The notes beneath the pieces were generated by a model. It did no database searches. It saw only the letters and a list, made by a program, of their open reading frames with translations, and was not told the DNA's origin. Below, in pieces: positions 10,697 through 20,842 of a DNA stretch of 64,000 bases. The first letter of the stretch is position 1, and each line of letters begins with the position of its first letter. The stretch lies in assembly GCA_023375785.1 (NCBI GenBank), contig SZWC01000553.1:310941-374940 (forward strand). Direction: 5' to 3'. The DNA comes from Penium margaritaceum. Taxonomy: Eukaryota; Streptophyta; Zygnematophyceae; Desmidiales; Peniaceae. The position numbers and the translations under genes were made by a program.

Positions 10697-11433
10697 GTGT
10701 TGGAACTGGAGGAGAGAGGGAGACTTGGAGCAGCAAGCATGTGGGACTTGAAGGGCATCACTACTGCTGAAGAATAGTTGTTGAATAACTCAAAATGATG
10801 GAGTACATATAGAGCTGGAGCTTTGGCAAGTGAGCTTTTCACAAGCCACAACACTTAGTCATGGAGGCTAAGGCTGACACACTAGAGTCCATAATCTCAT
10901 ACAAGAGAGGAAATCAGCCTAGCAATCAGGCTAACTTCTCACACACAACCTAGAGAGCTAGAAAATATTCTCATGGAACACTCCTAGTGGTCACATAACC
11001 CACAATCCCATGGAGAATCGCCATGTGTCCATGGCTAGCACACAAGGATCTCACCTCACCTAAAAAGTAAGGAGAGGTACCTTTTTCCAGGTCAGCACAC
11101 TGTGACAAGGCAACCCAAGAATCTAGGGACATTTTTGATATTTCTCCCATCGGGTCTTGTCCCTTGACCTCCTGCTTTTTTTTTTCTTAGGCTAAGGCAT
11201 GGAGCCATCACCCATGGTCACCCAGATATTGGCGGTCGATGACCCCGGAAATTTGGAAAATTCATATCTCCCAATGCGACTGTTGGATCGGCCTCAAACA
11301 TGGACCATAGATATTTTGACACCTGATCTTTCCAATGCCAAGGTCGGATGGACGATCTAAGCGCGCATCTGGTAGTTTCTTGGACCTTGCTCTTGTGGAC
11401 CCAAAACGGAGCTGGATGTCTCCTCTCCCAACC
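10697..11433 (-). repeat. Family A LTR without internal region (solo LTR) inside A2
   Basis: Runs from TGTTGGAACTGG to CTCTCCCAACC, about 737 bp. The RT hinge sequence flanks it on both sides (ending TTTTTGGAGCATCTAG and resuming CTCCAGAAATATGC; in copy A9 the same stretch is uninterrupted as TTTTTGAAACATCCAGGAATGC). Flanking TCTAG and TCCAG are a likely mutated 5-bp target duplication. A solo LTR formed by LTR-LTR recombination is the simplest reading. Confidence 0.8.
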
Positions 11434-12057
11434 TCCAGAAATATGCTGCTATATCTGCTACATTAGACATGGGAGAATAAAATGGTTCTCCCATCGTCAT
11501 AATAGAGGAAAGTTGGGGAGAATGTCTACTCCAACTGCTTCATTAGTTGCTGGTTCTGCTGCCTCTTCGCAGATGAAATTGGTGCCGATGATATTACTTT
11601 CGTTGAAAATAACATCATTGGATGTGTTGACGTGGCCACTATCCCTCTCATAGAGACGATATGCCTTGCTTGCCTCGTCATAGCTAATCATCAGCATCTG
11701 TACGCTCTTTGCATCCCATTTCTACCGCTTCTCGTTAGGTACGTGCATGTGGACCAAGCTACCGAACGCGCAAAGATGACTTACGCTCGCCTTCTTGCTG
11801 AGCTATGCCTCGTACGGTGTCATCTGCTCCAATGTCTTGGTGGGACTGCGGTTCTTGACGTACACCGCCATGCACACTGGTTTAGCCCAAAAGTCGTGGG
11901 TGAGTCGAGTCACGTGAAACATGGAGCGCGCCGACTCAAGGATGGTACGGTTGGCGCGTTCTACAACACCGTTCTACTGCGGCGAGTATGGCGCAGTGCG
12001 CTGCGCCTTGATGCCTACTACTGCGAGGTACTCGTGGAACGCCTTGCTCAAGTATTT
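11434..12057 (-). pseudogene. A2 integrase C-terminal half and hinge
   Basis: Minus-strand continuation of A2 beyond the solo LTR. Recognisable pieces: LMISYDEASKAYRLYERDSGHV, HMHVPNEKR and the APYSPQQNGVVERANRT region with the integrase Glu near 11,950-12,000. The frame changes several times. It stops abruptly at 12,057, where plus-strand family A nucleocapsid sequence begins, so this is an inversion or head-to-head junction. Confidence 0.8.
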
Positions 12058-13677
12058 TAAGAAAGAGTACTTCAAGTTTCAGAGGGACCAAAAAGAGCAG
12101 CAGTAGCAACAGCAAAAGCAGCAATCTCGACAGCAACAGCAGCAACAGTCATACCAACGTCAGCACCAGCAGCCAAATTAGACTGGTCTGCATCGTTTTG
12201 GCAACATGAACGTGGCCAAGGAGGTGCGGGACCGCCTTTTAAGAGCGATGTGTGACCTGTCGCATAAGGAAAAGGCGGATCTAGCGTGGTTCAAGGACTT
12301 AGGGTGTGCCAAGAGTCTGACGTACCACAAGGAATGGTTTACAGAGCTGCTCTTCATTCCCCCCTGACCGACTCCTTTGGGTGATAATTGGGTGGTGTAT
12401 GCTGAGGGGATTGTGATTGTGGAGATGTGGTTGGAGATCGCACGTGGCATTGAAGTGGGAGTGCTCCATGGCGTAGTGTATGTACCTAATGCTGCGTTCA
12501 ACCCTCTCTCAGTATCCTCTCTCACCAAGACAGGATTGCGAGTCATCTTTCAAGACGACTATGGCTACATTATCCACAAGGAAACAGGAGAGGAGTTGGC
12601 CAGGTCGGCCAAGGAAGGCGACATGTACCGCCTGTAAGGGATGACCAAGATCCCGCATGAGCAGAGTCTTGCAGTTGTGGTATAGACCACAGATGGCAAA
12701 ATCTGGCATGCGTGCTACGACCACATCTGTATGCGCACTTTGCAGCATCTTCAAGCAAAGCAGATGATGCGTGAATTATCCACCATATCTAACTTTGAGC
12801 AACAGTTAAGCATCGGTTGTTTGGACGGGAAGCAGCATCCCGAGGCATTCTCTGGAGCACGGGAGCACGCAAAGGAGGTGCTTGAGCTTGTCCACACAAA
12901 GTTTTGTAGCCTGATGCAGACCCAGAGCTTTGGAGGCTCTAGGTATTTTCTCACCATTATTAATGATTTCATTTGTTAAATTACGTGTATTTTGTTTCCT
13001 CCAAGGACCAGTGTTTTGATAGATTCAAGTAGTTCAAGGCCATGTTGAAGAACCAGAATGGAAAGAAAATCAAGGCGCTGCATAGCGAGCGCGGTAAAGA
13101 GTACCTGAGCAAGGAGTTTCAGGACTACCTCGCAGCAATAGGCATCAAGGCGCAACGCACCATGCCATACTCGCCGCAACAGAACGATGTAGCAGAATGC
13201 GCCAACTGCACCAAAGTTGAGCCAGTGCGCTCAATGCTGTACGTGGCTTGGCTCACCTACGACTTTTGCGCTGAAGCAGTGGGCACTTTTGTGTATATCA
13301 AGAAGCGTAGTCCAAACAAGGTCCTGGAGCAGATGACGCCGTACGAGGTGTGTTTCGGCAAGAAGCCAAGCGTGGGTCATCTTCGTGCATTTGGCAGCTT
13401 AACACATATGCACGTGCCAAAGGAGAAGCAGCAGACATGGGACACGAAGAGCGCACGGACACTAATGATCGGCTATGACGTGGCAAGCAAGGCGTATTGT
13501 CTCTACGAGAGGGAAAGTGGCCATGTCATCATCCCCAGGGATGCTGTTTTCAAAAACTTTAACCTCATCGGCACCAAGATCATCAGCAAAGAGGTAGAAG
13601 AACCAACAACTGATGAAGCAGTGGGAGCAGACATTCTCCCTAACCCCACCTCTGCTGAACCTTCCTCTACAGTGACA
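12058..13677 (+). pseudogene. Copy A3: poly-Gln linker, protease and integrase
   Basis: Plus strand. Begins inside the nucleocapsid (KKEYFKFQRDQKEQQ, then TAG at 12,104). The protease triad is mutated: FKDLGCAKS replaces KDSGCTKS. GVLHGVVYVPNAAFNPLSVSSL (C-terminal protease) is well kept. In integrase the first catalytic Asp is lost (LVHTKFC for LVHTDLC) and the second is Glu (HSERGKEY); one zinc-binding Cys is Ser (SIGCLDGKQ). The longest frame, 13,042-13,698, covers the integrase core and tail. Inactive on several counts. Confidence 0.88.
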
Positions 13678-14150
13678 ATGGGAGATATGAATTTATGACA
13701 TTTTCGGGATCTTTCACCACTGATGGGCGATGGCTCCATGCCTTAGCTTGAGAAAAGAAAAAGGCAAGATGTCCAGGGTCAAGACCTGATGGGAGAAATA
13801 TCTAAAAAGGTCCTAGATTCTTGGGTTGCCCTGTCACAGTGTGCTCACTAAGAAAAATGTCACTCAGAGGAAATATCCAAAAAGGTCCTAGATTCTTAAA
13901 CTCCTTGAACCTGTCAAAGCATTGGTCCTTGGAGGAAAGGAAGTACATAGCAGTGTAATGGCTGAAATCATTAATGAAGGTGAGAAAATACCACACTAGT
14001 TGGCCATGGAGACTAAGGCTCACATACTAGAGTCCATAATCTCACATAAGGGAGGAAATCAGCCTAGCAATCAGGCTGACCACTCACACATGACCTAGAG
14101 AGTGTGTGAGAGTGTGTGAGTGGTCAGCCTGATTGCTAGACTGATTTCCA
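13678..14150. repeat. Mosaic of short family A pieces in both orientations
   Basis: In order: plus-strand LTR piece (13,678-13,895, from GGGAGATATGAATTT to GGTCCTAGATTCTT, with an internal jump at about 13,860), a minus-strand integrase piece (13,898-13,990, containing TTGAACCTGTCAAAGCA), a minus-strand LTR piece (13,991-14,100) and its inverted copy (14,112-14,150). Such short alternations indicate repeated rearrangement rather than clean transposition. Confidence 0.7.
14054..14149. repeat. Inverted repeat of LTR sequence, arms 37 bp, 21-bp spacer
   Basis: GGAAATCAGCCTAGCAATCA... at 14,054-14,090 faces its complement at 14,112-14,149 with about two mismatches. The sequence is the family A LTR block, duplicated in inverse orientation. 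Confidence 0.85.
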
Positions 14151-14160
14151 GCCCTACTGG

Positions 14161-14199
14161 AAGTGGTGCCCTTCAAGTGCGACTGGAAGGGCACCACTT
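14161..14199. repeat. Perfect 14-bp inverted repeat, 11-base loop
   Basis: AAGTGGTGCCCTTC (14,161-14,174) and GAAGGGCACCACTT (14,186-14,199). The right arm resembles the family A LTR text GAAGGGCATCACTT, so the left arm is an inverted copy of LTR DNA. Confidence 0.85.
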
Positions 14200-14213
14200 G
14201 TACTGAAAATTCA

Positions 14214-14545
14214 TCTCACAATTCATATCTCGTATTCAGTAGAAGTGAATTGAAACACTTTCTTGTTATTAAGCATAGTGAGACTACATCAGACTCTTAT
14301 AGCCTGTGATCTAAGCTTTCTAACACATCAAAGTACGCCCAACTCAGAGTAATAGAGACCCTTCTATGGCTGTCAAAGTAACCCTTTGTGGAGCCACCCA
14401 TATTGCCTTGCACGCTAGGCAACGGGAGGCACTTCGACAACGACTTGTCGAAGCGCCTTTCCTCGCCTAGAAGTGAAGGAGAAGTTCACCCTGGTCAAGG
14501 AGAGTCTTCTGGTTGCTTCTTTTATGGCCCAAGTGTCAACTTGCC
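14214..14545 (-). repeat. Old family C copia LTR fragment
   Basis: The strand shown is the complement of the copia C LTR at 38.3-38.7 and 42.0-42.6 kb: shared blocks GACTACATCAGACTCTTATAGCC, TAGAGACCCTTCTATGGC-GTC, GTGGAGCC-CCCA, the CTTCGAC/GTCGAAG hairpin (14,424-14,462) and GAAGTTCACCCTGGTC. Identity is clearly lower than between the two LTRs of copia C, so this is an older relative. Confidence 0.75.
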
Positions 14546-14567
14546 TGAGGCGAGGGTCTAGAAAATA

Positions 14568-14953
14568 CACGGTGTGGTAACCATGTACAATGACAAACCA
14601 AAGTAGGCATATGTCACTAACTACGATCAACAGAATTTCACAGCGTGTGGTCAACGTTGAAAACTCATAACACAAGTCACAAATGGTCAGCGAGAGAAAG
14701 AATGGGTTAGGAACAATAGTTATCAACTAGCAAGTATAAAGGACTTCAACAAACAGTGGCACGGTGTGGCTAGCGTGCACAGTGACCAACCAAAGGATGC
14801 ATACGTCACAGACTATGACTGGAGAAGTCCACAATATGTGGTCAACATTGACAACTCATAACACAAGTGACAAGTGGTCAAAGGGAGAGACAATGGGTTG
14901 GGAACCGTATGTATTGACTAGAAAGGACAAAGAACTTCAATACGTAGTGGCAC
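14568..14953. repeat. Tandem repeat, two diverged units of 192 bp
   Basis: GGTGTGG at 14,571 and 14,763 sets the period. Both units share CATGTACAATGACAAACCAAAG-like, TGTGGTCAACNTTGANAACTC, ATAACACAAGT-ACAA-TGGTCA and AATGGGTT-GGAAC. The second unit ends where family A LTR sequence begins (about 14,955). No coding frame. Could be a remnant of a satellite or an LTR-internal duplication. Confidence 0.75.
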
Positions 14954-14956
14954 AGC

Positions 14957-15212
14957 TACAAAATACTCTCATGGCACACTCCTAGTTGTCACATAACCTA
15001 CACTCCCATGGAGAATCGCCATGTATTAATGGCTAGTACACAAGGATCTCACCTCACCTAAAAAGTAAGGAGAGGTACCTTTTTCCTAGTCAGTAAACTC
15101 TGACAAGGCCACCCGAGAATCTAGGACCTTTTTGGATATTTCTCTTGAACCTGGACCACTTGCTCTTTTTAACTTTTCTCAGGCTAAGGCATGGGGCCTT
15201 TGCCCTGGTCAC
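14957..15212 (-). repeat. Family A LTR fragment
   Basis: Middle third of the LTR (ACTCTCATGGCACACTCCTAG through GGCATGGGGCC) in minus orientation, abutting plus-strand leader sequence at about 15,213. Confidence 0.8.
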
Positions 15213-15910
15213 CCAGCAGCATACCCTGTTTTCAAAAGGGAAATCTCTCAAAATCCCTTGTTGATGACCCTGGGTTACAAGTCGATCTGAAAGGTTTGGA
15301 GCTGAAGTTTCTACTGATAAGCTCAGTTCTACCAAATTCTTATTCTGCTGGCCTCTACAATCCATTCTTTGTCAGACAGATTTCCGGCAGAAGAAGCATT
15401 AGAAGCAGGGAGAGCGCTGCCAGTCAAGGATAGCATTGAGCATCACCAAAACTCAAAATGGTAGCAGCAAGCGTGGTAACAGTAGTCCAGCCATTGGAAA
15501 GGCCGGAAGGATGCGCCAACTTAACGTTTTGGAATATCCGCACTCGTCTCCTTTTGGAGGAGAGGGGCTTGTGGGAGGTGGTGAGCGGCGACGAGCGCGC
15601 TCCACCTCCACAGGCAAAAGGCATCACCAAAGCGGAAGTGGTGGTGAGGAAGACGCCGTAGAAAGGTGCAGCACATGCAAAATCCTCTATAAGTGCAGCA
15701 GCGGCATATGAAGAGTGGAAAAAGAAGGAAAGGCAGGCCTATAGGCTGCTGTATACACCATCTGCGGATGGCATCTTTAGTGCGTGAGTAACAAGGCTAC
15801 AACAAAGGAGGGGTGGGACACGTTGTGCAAGAAGTATGAGAGCAAGGATCCTTAATTCCTTATGCTTTGGGGGAGATGATGGCGTTGAAAATGGAGGGTG
15901 GGATTTTCAG
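15213..15910 (+). pseudogene. Copy A4: leader and truncated gag
   Basis: Plus-strand family A leader from CAGCATACCCTGTTTTC, then the gag ATG at 15,458. The first 67 residues are conserved (LEERGLWEVVSGDERAPPP), then a TAG at 15,659 and a deletion. Near 15,905 the reading jumps into the leader of the next copy (A5). The gag is therefore truncated by about two thirds. Confidence 0.8.
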
Positions 15911-16519
15911 CCAGCACAGGCAGTCACTTTGAGAGTGAGAGGTTGGGAAGAAACCTTCACCAAAATAGACAATCAACCACAGGATCCTCAAGTTCAAGAG
16001 ACAAGCGTTCCAACGAGCCAATCATCAAGAAGATCCAATGATATCACTGCGAGTTATGCTCAAAACGAGGCTGGCCACGGCTACACTCCTCTCTGAGTAG
16101 GACCATCGCCTTGTGATGGCCATAACTCTCTTGTTTCTTTGTCAAATTGAAAAATTAAAACATGCAAATTGAATCATTTTTCCTAAGCTTTCCATTGACG
16201 CAAAAATATTTGCATTCCTTTTCTACGTTTGGGAGAAACACTGTTTACAAGCTGGCTAGTGTGAGTTGAAGTAGGAGCAGCAGCATACCCTATTTTGAGA
16301 AGGGCATATCTTTGAAAATCCCTTGTTGATGACCCTGTTTCATGGGTCGATCTGAAAGGTTGTGAGCTTTCTTTTCCAGTGGTGGGCTTTGTTTTTCACA
16401 TTTCCTAGTACTGGCCTTTACAGTCCATTTTCTGTCTGACAAATTTCTCGTTACAGCATCAGCAGAAGCAAGGGTAGCGCCACCACTCAAGGGCCGCGCT
16501 TAGCATCACCAAAGCTAAA
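15911..16519 (+). repeat. Copy A5 leader
   Basis: Matches the family A untranslated leader (AGCACAGGCAGTCACTTTGAGAGTGA onwards; compare 61,490-62,078). The LTR and primer site are missing on the left. It ends just before the gag ATG at 16,520. Confidence 0.8.
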
Positions 16520-17340
16520 AATGGCAACAGCAGGCGTGGTAACAACATCCCAGTCCGGGGAGAGGCTGGAAGGACGTGCAAACTTCACATTTTGGGAGAT
16601 TCGTACTCGCCTCCTTCTGGAGAAGAGGGGCTTGTGGGGGGTGGTGAGCGGCAACGAGCACGCTCTGCCTCCACAGGCAAAAGGCATCACCATAGCGGAG
16701 GTACAGCAAATCCAAGTTCATTTACAACTACAGCACCGACATATGAGGAGTGGAAGAAGAAGGACACGCAGGCCTACAGACTCCTTGTCAAGACCATCTT
16801 TAACCGGCATCTTCAGTACGCGAGTAAAAAGGCTACTAGAAAAGAGGGGTGGGACACATTGTGTAAGAAGTATGAGAGCACGGACCCTGCATTCCTCATG
16901 CTTTTGCACGAGAAGATGATGGCGTTGAAAATCCAGGGTGGCCAAAGGATGGAGGCGTACTAGGACAGGACAAAGGAGCTATCAAAGCAGATGAAAGTTG
17001 CCGGCAACCTTGTGGAAGACACGCGCTTTGACCTCTTCTTACTTAGGGGACTCCCAACGAGGTATGACACGGTGCGAGAGACGTTGGAGTGCCTGCCGAC
17101 TCTCGACCTGGACTTTATCTTCACTCACCTGGTGCAGGTAGAACTGCATCGCAATGCAGCAAAGCACAACGGCAAGAGCAGCAGCCCTAAACCAGCTTTC
17201 ATGGCCATATGCTCAGGCAACTAGCAGTAGCAGCAGTCTGGTCAGTAGAGAGGCAAGAAGAATGGCAAGTGCCACTATTGCCAGAAAGAAGGGTACTACA
17301 AGAAAGAGTTCTTTAAGTTCAAGAGGGAACAGAAGGAGCA
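16520..17340 (+). pseudogene. Copy A5 gag
   Basis: ATG at 16,520 (AAAATGGCAACAGCAGG context shared by all copies). Gag core: WEIRTRLLLEKRGLWGVVSG, KKKDTQAYRLLVKTI, EGWDTLCKKYEST, then LPTRYDTVRETLE and the C-terminal THLVQVELHRNAAKHN. The nucleocapsid knuckle CHYCQKEGYYKKEF (about 17,268-17,318) has lost the His and last Cys. A frame change near 16,690 and stops at 16,963 and 17,222 break it. Confidence 0.85.
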
Positions 17341-18835
17341 ACAGCAGTAGCAGTAAAAGCAGCAGTCTCCACAGTAACTACAGCAACAGTCACACAAACG
17401 TTAGGAGCAGCAGCAGCAGAACCAGACTAGCGTACGCCATTTGGGCAATATGAACATAGCCAAGGAGGTGTGCGATCGCCTCTTCAAGGCCAAGTCTGAC
17501 TTGTCCCTGAAGGAAAAGGTGGATCTAGCATGGTACATGGACTCTGGGTGTACCAAGAGTGTGATGCACCAGAAGGAGTAGTTTGTGCAGCTGCTCTCCA
17601 TTCCCCCTTGACCAATTGCTTTGGGTGTTGATCGGGTGGTGTATACTCAGGGGATTGGGATTATGGAAATGTGGAGACCCCACGTGGTATTAAAGTGGGA
17701 ATGCTTCATGGCATGCTGCATGTACTTGATGTTGCGTTCAACCTTCTTTCAGTGTCATCTCTCACCAACACAAGACAGCGAGTCGTCTTTGACGACGACA
17801 ATGGCTACATCCTCGACAAGGAAACTGTAGCGGATTTGGCCAAGCGGTCAAGGAAGGCGACGTGTACTGCCTGTTGGGGGCAACCAAGATCTTGCGCGAG
17901 TAGAGTCTTAAAGCAGTGCTGGAGGCCATAGATGACAAAATCCGGCTTGCGCACTACAGCCACATCGGCATCCGCGTCTTGTAGCAACTTCAAACAAAGC
18001 AGATGGTGCATGACTTACCTACCATCTCTAACTTTGACCAGCAAATGTGCATCATGTGTTTTGAGCGGAAGCAACATCGCGAGGTGTTCTCTCGAGCTGG
18101 TGACCGCGCGAAGGAGGTGCTGGCTCTGGTCCACACCGATTTGTGTGGCCCGATGCAAACCCAGAACTTTGGAGGCTCTAGGTATTTTCTCACCTTTGTT
18201 GATGATTTTAGCCGTTACACTACTGTGTACTTCCTTTCCTCCAAGGACCAGTGCTTTGACAGGTTCAAGGAGTTCAAGGCCATAGTGGAGAACCAGACTG
18301 GCAAGAAAATCAAGGCGTTGCACAACGACCGCGTTGGAGAGTACGTGAGCAAGGAGTTCCAGGACCACCTCGCAGCAATAGGCATAAATGTGCAGCGCAC
18401 TGCGCCATACTTGCCGTAACAGAACGGCGTAGCAGAACGGCGTTGCAGAACGCGCCAACAACACCATCGTTGAGTCGGCGTGCTCCATGCTACACGTGGC
18501 TTGGCTGACCTACGACGTTTGGACTGAAGCAGTGAGCACTTCACTGAACATCAAGAACCGAAGTCCAACGAAGGAGTTGGAGCATATGACATCGTACGAG
18601 GCGTGGTTCGGCAAGAAGCCGTGTGTGGGTCATCTTCGCGCGTTTGGCAACTTGGCGCACATGCACGTGCCGAAAGAGAAGCGGCAGAAATGGGACATAA
18701 AGAGCGCACATATGCTCATGATCGGCTATGACATGGCGAGCAAGGCATATCGTCTCTACAAAAGGGATACTTGCCACGTCATCATCTCAAGGGCTGTCCT
18801 TTTCAACGAAATAAATGTCATCAGCACCAACATTG
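17341..18835 (+). pseudogene. Copy A5 poly-Gln linker, protease and integrase
   Basis: A CAG-rich linker with TAG and TAA codons at 17,348 and 17,354, then a protease site that is intact as MDSGCTKS (about 17,535-17,560). The protease C-terminus (GMLHVLDVAFNLLSVSSL) follows. Integrase: zinc-binding Cys pair degraded (MCIMCFERKQ kept), first Asp in VHTDLCGPMQ, second Asp in HNDRVGEY, then APYLP and a stop at 18,418, with a small duplication of GGCGTAGCAGAACGGCGTTGCAGAA around 18,425-18,450. The tail frame 18,487-18,830 has HMHVPKEKR and MIGYDMASKAY. Confidence 0.85.
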
Positions 18836-19255
18836 TGAACCGAACTCGGTGTGCTAGCCTTAACCAGATGGTGGAGGCACCAACCGGTGGCAACGGCGAC
18901 CAAGGGGAGGCCGGTGCACACCAACCCGACGTTGCGGAAGCGTAGGATCGTCTTGGGGGAGTACGGGAACACGTGTGGCACAGTGGGAGTAAATAGTACT
19001 TGTTATTCAAGTGTCAACATACAAGACTATATGTACATGATGACACATCCTAGGCGACCCGAGGTCGCCGAGCCGTGCGCGGCTCCGTATGGACCTGGGA
19101 TGAGAGTTATTGCTCCAGCATCACGTACCTCATCTTCCCAGCTTTCCAACGCACCAAGAATTGCATCATTCCATGGAGGAACGGCCGAGATATGGCCGTT
19201 TCCGTGAACCATGATAATCTGCCGCTGGCAGCACCACTAGCGGCAGTGACGGCCG
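18836..19255. repeat. Unassigned LTR-like sequence ending at an assembly join
   Basis: No family A similarity. Contains a GGCGACC-CGA-GGTCGCC hairpin (19,053-19,069), the word GCTTTCCAAC shared with other LTRs here (19,141-19,150), and CGAGATATGGCCGTTTCC. It ends at the single N at 19,256. The texture is that of a retroelement LTR, probably minus strand, but no pair is in the window. Confidence 0.4.
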
Positions 19256-19256
19256 N

Positions 19257-20142
19257 GATCTAGTGCTCGTTGGAAAGCTTGTCTCTTGAAATAGAAAACC
19301 CTGTGGTCGATTGTCAAATTTGGTGAGGGTTCACCCCAATCTATCGCTCTCAAAGTGACGTCCTGTGATGCCTAAAGGTGGCAGAACTTGGCTCTGATAC
19401 CAAGTGTTGGAACTGAAGGAGAGAGAGAGCCTTGGAATTGCAAGCATGTGGGACTGGAAGGGCATCCTTTTTGCTGAAGAATTCTTGTAAAATCACTCAA
19501 AATGATGAAGTACATATAGAGCTAGAGGTTGGGCAAGTCAGCCCTCTCACAAGCCATACTACTTAGCCATGGAGGCTAATGCTCACATACTAGAGTCCAT
19601 AATCTCACACAAGAGAGGAAATCAGCCTGGCAATCAGGCTGAACACTCATACACAACCTAGAGAGCTAGAAAATACTCTCATGGCACACTCATAGTAGTC
19701 ACATAACTGACAATCCCACGGAGAATCGCCATGTGTACATGGCTAGCACACAAGGATCTCACCTCACCTAAAAAGTAAGGAGAGGTACCTTTTTCCTAGT
19801 CAGCACACTCTGACAAAGCAACCCAAGAATCAAGGACCTTTTGGAAATTTCTCCCATCAGGTCTTAACCCTGGACCTCTTGCTTTTTTTCTTTTCTCAGG
19901 CTAAGGCATGGAGCCATCACCCATGGTCACCCGGATATCGGCAGTTGATGACCCTGAAATCTTTGAAAATTCATATCTGCAAATCCGATTGGAAGATCGG
20001 CCTCAAACTTGGACCGTATATATTTTGCCACCTGATCTTTCCAATGCTGAAGTGTAATTAACAATCCAAGGAGGCATCTAGTAGTTTGCTGGAACTTGCT
20101 CATGTGGACCTGAAACTGAGCCGGATGGCTCCTTTCCCAATA
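19257..20142 (-). repeat. Copy A6: leader piece, primer site and 738-bp LTR
   Basis: Minus strand. A short leader piece (19,257-19,389) is followed by the primer site complement GGCTCTGATACCA (19,390-19,402), an exact match to TGGTATCAGAGCC, then the LTR 19,405-20,142 from TGTTGGAACTGAAGG to CTTTCCCAATA (terminal CA mutated to TA). Plus-strand RNase H sequence starts directly afterwards, so the outer flank is another copy. Confidence 0.88.
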
Positions 20143-20468
20143 GCAAGCGGCAAGTGGTCGCGGCCACCTCAAGCACGAAAGCTAAGTACGTCTCTCTCAA
20201 CTTCAGAGCAAATGAAGCGATTTGGCTACAGTGTCTCATGGCGGACATGAGTGGTAGTGCAGCAGTTCAAGTTCTTGTGCGCGTCGACAACCAACGCGCA
20301 ATCGCACTTGCCAAGAATCCTGAGCACCTTGCACACACTAAGCACATTGTCATCGCATATCACTTCATCAGGCACATGGTGCAGGAGAGTGCTATCAAGC
20401 TGGAGTCTACTCCAACCACCAAGCAGGTCGCTGATTCTTGTACCAAGCCAATGACCCGTGAGAAGTAA
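20143..20468 (+). pseudogene. Copy A7 RNase H C-terminal part
   Basis: An open plus-strand frame to the TAA at 20,466: VAATSSTKAKYVSLNF (STEAEY motif mutated to STKAKY, removing the catalytic Glu), AIALAKNPEHLAHTKHIVIAYHF and the usual end VADSCTKPMTREK. It is the 3' end of a family A pol gene and is followed by its polypurine tract and LTR. Confidence 0.88.
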
Positions 20469-20526
20469 CTGTTCTTTATGAACGCATGTGGTCTCAACCC
20501 ACTCTGACTATTCCAAAGTGAAAGAT

Positions 20527-20842
20527 TTTTGGGAAAGGAGCCATTCGCCTCATGTTCCAAGACACTATCAGATGCATGCTCTGATTGGAAAGATCAGGTG
20601 GAAAAATGTCTACTGTCCACGTTTGAGGCCGATACAACGGTCGGATTGGGAGATATGAATTTTCAAAGTTTCCGAGGTCACCGACCGCCGATATCTTGGT
20701 GACCATGGGCGATGGCTCCATACCTTAGCTTTAGAAAAAGAAAAGGCAAGAGATCCCGGGTCAAGACCTGATGGGAGAAATATCCAAAAAGGTCCTAGAT
20801 TCTTGGGTTTCCTTGTAGGAGAGTGCTGCAAAGGAAAAAGGT
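20527..20842 (+). repeat. Family A 3' LTR of A7, left part (split by the gypsy element)
   Basis: Begins TTTTGGGAAAGGAGCC after a purine stretch and reaches GGAAAAAGGTAC. The missing remainder (ACCTCTCCTTACTTTTTAGG...) lies at 53,946-54,327. The two parts total about 700 bp against 738 for a full LTR. This marks the gypsy insertion point. Confidence 0.88.

Noticed and set aside
14054-14149. Transcription terminator hairpins or CRISPR-like repeats
   Set aside because: The arms are pieces of the family A LTR in inverse orientation, with no regular repeat-spacer pattern.
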